Program-made: the position numbers and the translations under genes
Assembly (NCBI GenBank): GCA_963969595.1
Contig: OZ018416.1
Span: 2,310,065-2,374,064 of the forward strand
Direction: 5' to 3'
DNA: 64,000 nucleotides
Source: Neckera pumila
Lineage: Eukaryota; Streptophyta; Bryopsida; Hypnales; Neckeraceae
Notes under the pieces: generated by a model
Database searches by the model: none
Seen by the model: only the letters and a program-made list of their open reading frames with translations
Told to the model about the DNA's origin: nothing
In this document: piece after piece, positions 60,348-64,000 of the stretch
Position numbering within the stretch: position 1 is the first letter of the stretch
Layout of the letters: each line of letters starts with the position of its first letter

Positions 60348-61029
60348 AAACTTTTGGATAAAAGTTATTTTTGCCGATACACAAATGAAGATTTTTTGAA
60401 GGGTAAATTTGCTCCAAAATAATACTACGTATTTTTTTAGATTTTAGTCATAAAAGACCCTAAAGCATGTGATAATATATTTGGACTACTTCCCCTTTTT
60501 GTGTATTGAGTGAATGACAAACATATAATTTAACTAAAAATAATGACTACTACACTACAATGATCTGCACACAAGATTAAAACAAGATACAATATATTAA
60601 TGACTTGCTAAGGTTGTAGTCTAAGTTGCATAGAATGGAAAAAAATAATCTACTCGAAGAGTGAGTTCTCTGGAAGAATACCAAGGCTACATACACAAAT
60701 GGAATTATTGTAGGCTCCTTCATGGCTCCACATCTATCAAATAACATCAAATTTTGGCTAATGATGAAAATTTAAAAGATGAAGATAATAATAGTTATAA
60801 TGGAATATTTCATTGACCATTTCAATTTTTGGATGTCAAATACGGCTAAATGCATTAAATAAAAAATCTTATATTACAATGTATGAAGGGCAAAGGTAAA
60901 TATTTTGTAAGATAATTGTCATTTTTATCTACATTATTAATACTGGTGGTTAGTATTTAGGAAATTCAAAGTAATCCATAATAAAATAGGGGACAACATT
61001 TCACTACACTTATAGATTCATTCATCCAA
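60348..61029. other. AT-rich spacer
   Basis: No gene or repeat end is recognised here. Confidence 0.4.
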
Positions 61030-62315
61030 CCTCTTAAAATCCTATATTTTTTTGGACATCCAACCGTAGGATCTTATACCTAACTAGTATGAGAATCTTT
61101 GAAGTGTACTTCAAAAATTTGACCATACAGATTGCAAGATATTTAAAGTGAAGAAAACAAGCTCATTAGGAGAGATTTGGGGCCTTTAGAAGACTGCAAG
61201 TTATACTGCATTCCTAGACTGAAGGAATGCAGGATAACTGCTGGCTAATGTGGTCGAGATAGTGCCACATCATTTTCGAAAAAAAAAAAAAAAAAAAATT
61301 GCTCAAAATGATATTTGGGAAAAAAAAATTGAAAAAAAAATTCTGACAGTCCATACCGCTATTCACAGGGTCGGGCCAGATTGGGGGAACGAGCCTGCAA
61401 CGGCCCTCCAAAGGCCCCAAATCTCTTCTAATATTTTAGCACATTGCGACACTTCATTATTTGACTTTAAACCTGCTTAACTAAATATTTTTGCATTAGA
61501 GAGTTTTGAGATTTAAATCTTTATGGTGGGAAATTGAGTTGAGAGTCTCAGGAAAAAAATTCAAAAAAATTTAATTTTCATTCTTCAAAAAAATGTTAAG
61601 TAGAAATAGGTACAAGATAGAATGAAAATCTAAATTATAGTAGAACCTTTCTTAGTGCATAATGTTGGGACTATCCACTATGAGAGGTTTTATACAATTG
61701 TACAATTGTAGTAATAGCACTTGACTAAAGTGGCTTCTAACTACACTACTTTGTAGATTAAATACTTGAAATTGGCTCCACCCACGAACCTCTCTTATTG
61801 CATATCATGTACTAAGAGAATATGCAATAAGAGAGTTTCTAGTGTATTAATATCCCTAAGATGGTATTAAAATGCACTAATTCCAATGGTGAGAATTTCC
61901 TAGCAAGAAAACTAAACCATGTGGACCTCTTTTAGTAAAAATTGTAAAAATTGCATTCAAAAACGAATCCTACAAAATGCTGAAATTGCTTAAAAAACAA
62001 GATTATCCATAAATTTCACATCACTTATCTAAATGAAATGAATAAAAGCTTCACATGTAGACAAAAATCTAATCTATAAGAAAAAAAATTCAAATTTTTG
62101 AAATTTTCTTTGTTGCCCGTTCTCCCTTGTTTTGAGTTTACTTGGGCATAATCTTTTTTTCTGAGCACCGATTAAAAAATAATATCCCCATAAATCTAAT
62201 AAATTTTTATCTTCAAAAAAAATTCAAAAAATCATGAAAGAAATTGAGATCGTAGGTACCTACTTAAAATCCAATTTGTCGGCCCCTGAAGGGACAATGG
62301 TCCTCTAGGTTAAAT
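61030..62315 (-). mobile_element. TTAA-flanked repeat family, reverse copy, with nested MITE
   Basis: Read on the minus strand the copy resembles the one at 13942-14876: its family left end lies near 62315 (TAACCTAGAGGACC, then a GTCCCTTCAGGGGCC palindrome) and the GTAGGATCTTATACC motif lies near 61065-61080. The family right end near 61030 is decayed. The nested MITE at 61165-61442 splits it. Confidence 0.65.
61165..61442. mobile_element. MITE with ATTAGAAGAGATTTGGGG ends, nested
   Basis: The left end ATTAGGAGAGATTTGGGGCC and right end GGCCCCAAATCTCTTCTAAT are inverted over about 30 bases. The interior has a TAATGTGG...CCACATCA palindrome (61245-61272) and A-rich runs. It interrupts a TTAA-family copy. 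Confidence 0.75.
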
Positions 62316-62639
62316 AGATATGAGTTTATTAGTTTAGAAAGTAATATAGGCTAGATTTTGGTATTTTGTAGTTTGATCAATCACATGAAGTTCAAAGGTG
62401 AACTTTTAAACTTGAGATAAAACTATTAAAAGTTAAAGGACAAAACATGAATTTCAATTCAATTCTCATTTTTGGAGTGATCATCACAAGTGCATATATA
62501 GAGAAATTTCAATGAAATTTGATTTAAACATATAATATACTACAATCTTGAAGACTTGTTATTTTTTTATTGCATTTCGATATACCATTCACAGGTTACA
62601 CAAAAAACATTCCAAAATAATTTATGGTTTGCATCAGGG

Positions 62640-63354
62640 GCAATTTAGGTGGCTCACCAAAACAAAAAATTTATTACTTAAAATTTAGATTTGGTTCTTT
62701 AGATTTATGTGAATATCCATGGAAAACTTTGAATCATTTTATTTTGATTAATGAGATGAGAGTTATGAGGATTTTTATTTTTTGTTTTGTTAATAATCAT
62801 AGAATCTCCTCGCTAGGAAAAGGTTTTAAGCCTTATTTTTAAATCTAATTTTAAGTATTTAAAAAAAATACAAATTTAAGGTGCACACTTCATGTCACAA
62901 GTCACAACATTACCACCATTGGAAACCTAGAATCATCAGTTTTCAAATCTACATAGAAATTGTAATCAATTTAATATTTTCCATTATGTTTTATTCTCTT
63001 TTGTTCAATATTCTTTGCAAGAATGAATATAAATTGGGTTTTTTTAAATTTTTGTATGATTTTTCATAACTCATGTCTTCAATACATCTTTTGTTATAAC
63101 TTGAAGGATATATCGTACCATATAGGCTTAATTTGTAATACAAAATTTGACCATTAAGATTACACTGTGACCATTAAGATCATGCAATGCAAGCTCAAGT
63201 TTTCCAAAACAATTCTGCATGGTTTTTTTTTTTTTTATTCTAAAACATTCTTTTTCAATTTCCCTTAATGGACTACGTTTTCAATTTCCCTCAATTCTGG
63301 ACGCTTTTTTTGTGAAATCATAGTTGCAGTCCTTAAGGATTAAATCAAATGTAC
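62640..63354 (+). mobile_element. Degenerate TTAA-family copy
   Basis: The stretch 62690-62820 keeps the family interior (TTTGAATCATTTTATTTTGAT, split by divergence, then GAGAGTTATGAGGATTTTT). A possible decayed right end, CCTTAAGGATTAA, lies near 63341-63353. No clear left terminus was found. Confidence 0.45.
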
Positions 63355-63972
63355 AAATTAAGAAATATGCTTGAAGCAAAAAAAATTCAGTTCAGAAAGC
63401 TATGTATGTCACGTAAAGAAGACTAGTGTGTCCTATGCCGTTGCCACATCCAAAACAAAAGGAAAAGTCATTTATTTATTTATTTATTATTATTGATATA
63501 AAAACTGCAAGATTCAATAACTTTCACACCATCATTCCTAACGCCAGAAAACAAAGCCCATCCACCTCTCCTCGCCAAGAGCTTTCCAATAGTACCAAGA
63601 ACGCGACCAAAATCAAAGTTAAAGTAATTTTCTAGTTTTTTTATCCATAAATACTTTGAAATTCAACTACTTCCGCACCATAGGTCCAAATGCCACAAAA
63701 CCAAGCCTGTGCACCCCTCCTTGCTGAGTGCTTTCCGGCAGTACTAAGCATGCGGTAGGGAGACGCACAGTTTGGAAGATCTCAACGTAGCAAACAAAAC
63801 AAATTGGGTATCTAAATATAGAAAAAATCCATGCCAATTTAATATATGGATATAGATATATAAAAGAAAACAGAAATATGATTTCCCTTGTTATTTCAAT
63901 GAATTTTATACAAAATTGTGCTTACAATTTCTTTTAATGAATTTAGGTGTCTAAGAAAATCTATATTAGCTA
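63355..63972. other. Spacer without recognised features
   Basis: A short ATTT microsatellite lies near 63472-63490. Two related segments around ACACCATCATTCCTAACGCC and CGCACCATAGGTCCAAATGCC (about 63525 and 63676) suggest an old duplication. No gene is seen. Confidence 0.4.
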
Positions 63973-64000
63973 TTAACCCCTAACGGCCTAAGTGCCCAGG
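63973..64000 (+). mobile_element. Start of another TTAA-family copy, cut by the window edge
   Basis: TTAACCCCTAACGGCC at 63973 matches the family's left end. The rest lies outside the window. Confidence 0.6.

Overview
The window looks like nuclear DNA of a streptophyte plant, most likely a non-seed lineage such as a bryophyte; the species is not recognised. The evidence is many short GT-AG introns, a clear plant-type ASG2/WDTC1 gene, and AT-rich intergenic DNA full of plant transposon families (PIF/Harbinger, CACTA, Stowaway-like, LINE). A TTAA-flanked family recurs about eight to ten times.

Layout. 1-4.4 kb holds a short exon-intron fragment of ASG2, a dead PIF/Harbinger transposase and a LINE 3' end. 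4.4-17.5 kb is AT-rich DNA with MITEs, a 114-bp-arm foldback, four TTAA-flanked elements, tandem repeats and a broken 2OG-Fe(II)-oxygenase-like gene split by one TTAA element. 17.5-22.85 kb and 46.67-51.57 kb are two arms of a large inverted duplication about 23.8 kb apart. Each arm carries the last three exons of ASG2 and a three-exon gene for an uncharacterised protein of about 347 residues. Between the arms lies a nine-exon gene (24.3-31.8 kb) for a large TPR-CHAT protease-like protein, followed by 15 kb of transposons (CACTA-type elements with visible target-site duplications, a TTAA element and a TTA-flanked MITE). 50.4-58.9 kb on the minus strand is a complete 20-exon ASG2 gene (787 residues, C-terminal CTQS farnesylation box), whose 3' end lies inside the right arm. 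The last 4 kb is again TTAA-family and MITE DNA.

How the genes may work together. The open copy of the uncharacterised gene (minus strand, 19957-21667) is head-to-head with the TPR-CHAT gene, about 2.7 kb apart. Its hydrophobic and beta-like segments have an order that reminds me of gasdermin pore-forming domains. In bacteria and fungi gasdermin genes are often next to CHAT or other protease genes that activate them. The main hypothesis is therefore a plant CHAT-protease/gasdermin-like cell-death pair embedded in an inverted duplication. The gasdermin assignment is inference from pattern only; the CHAT, ASG2 and duplication calls are well supported. The second copy of the gene, beside intact ASG2, has a one-base frameshift, and the CHAT gene itself has one apparent frameshift and one in-frame stop that an intron would remove, so functionality is open.
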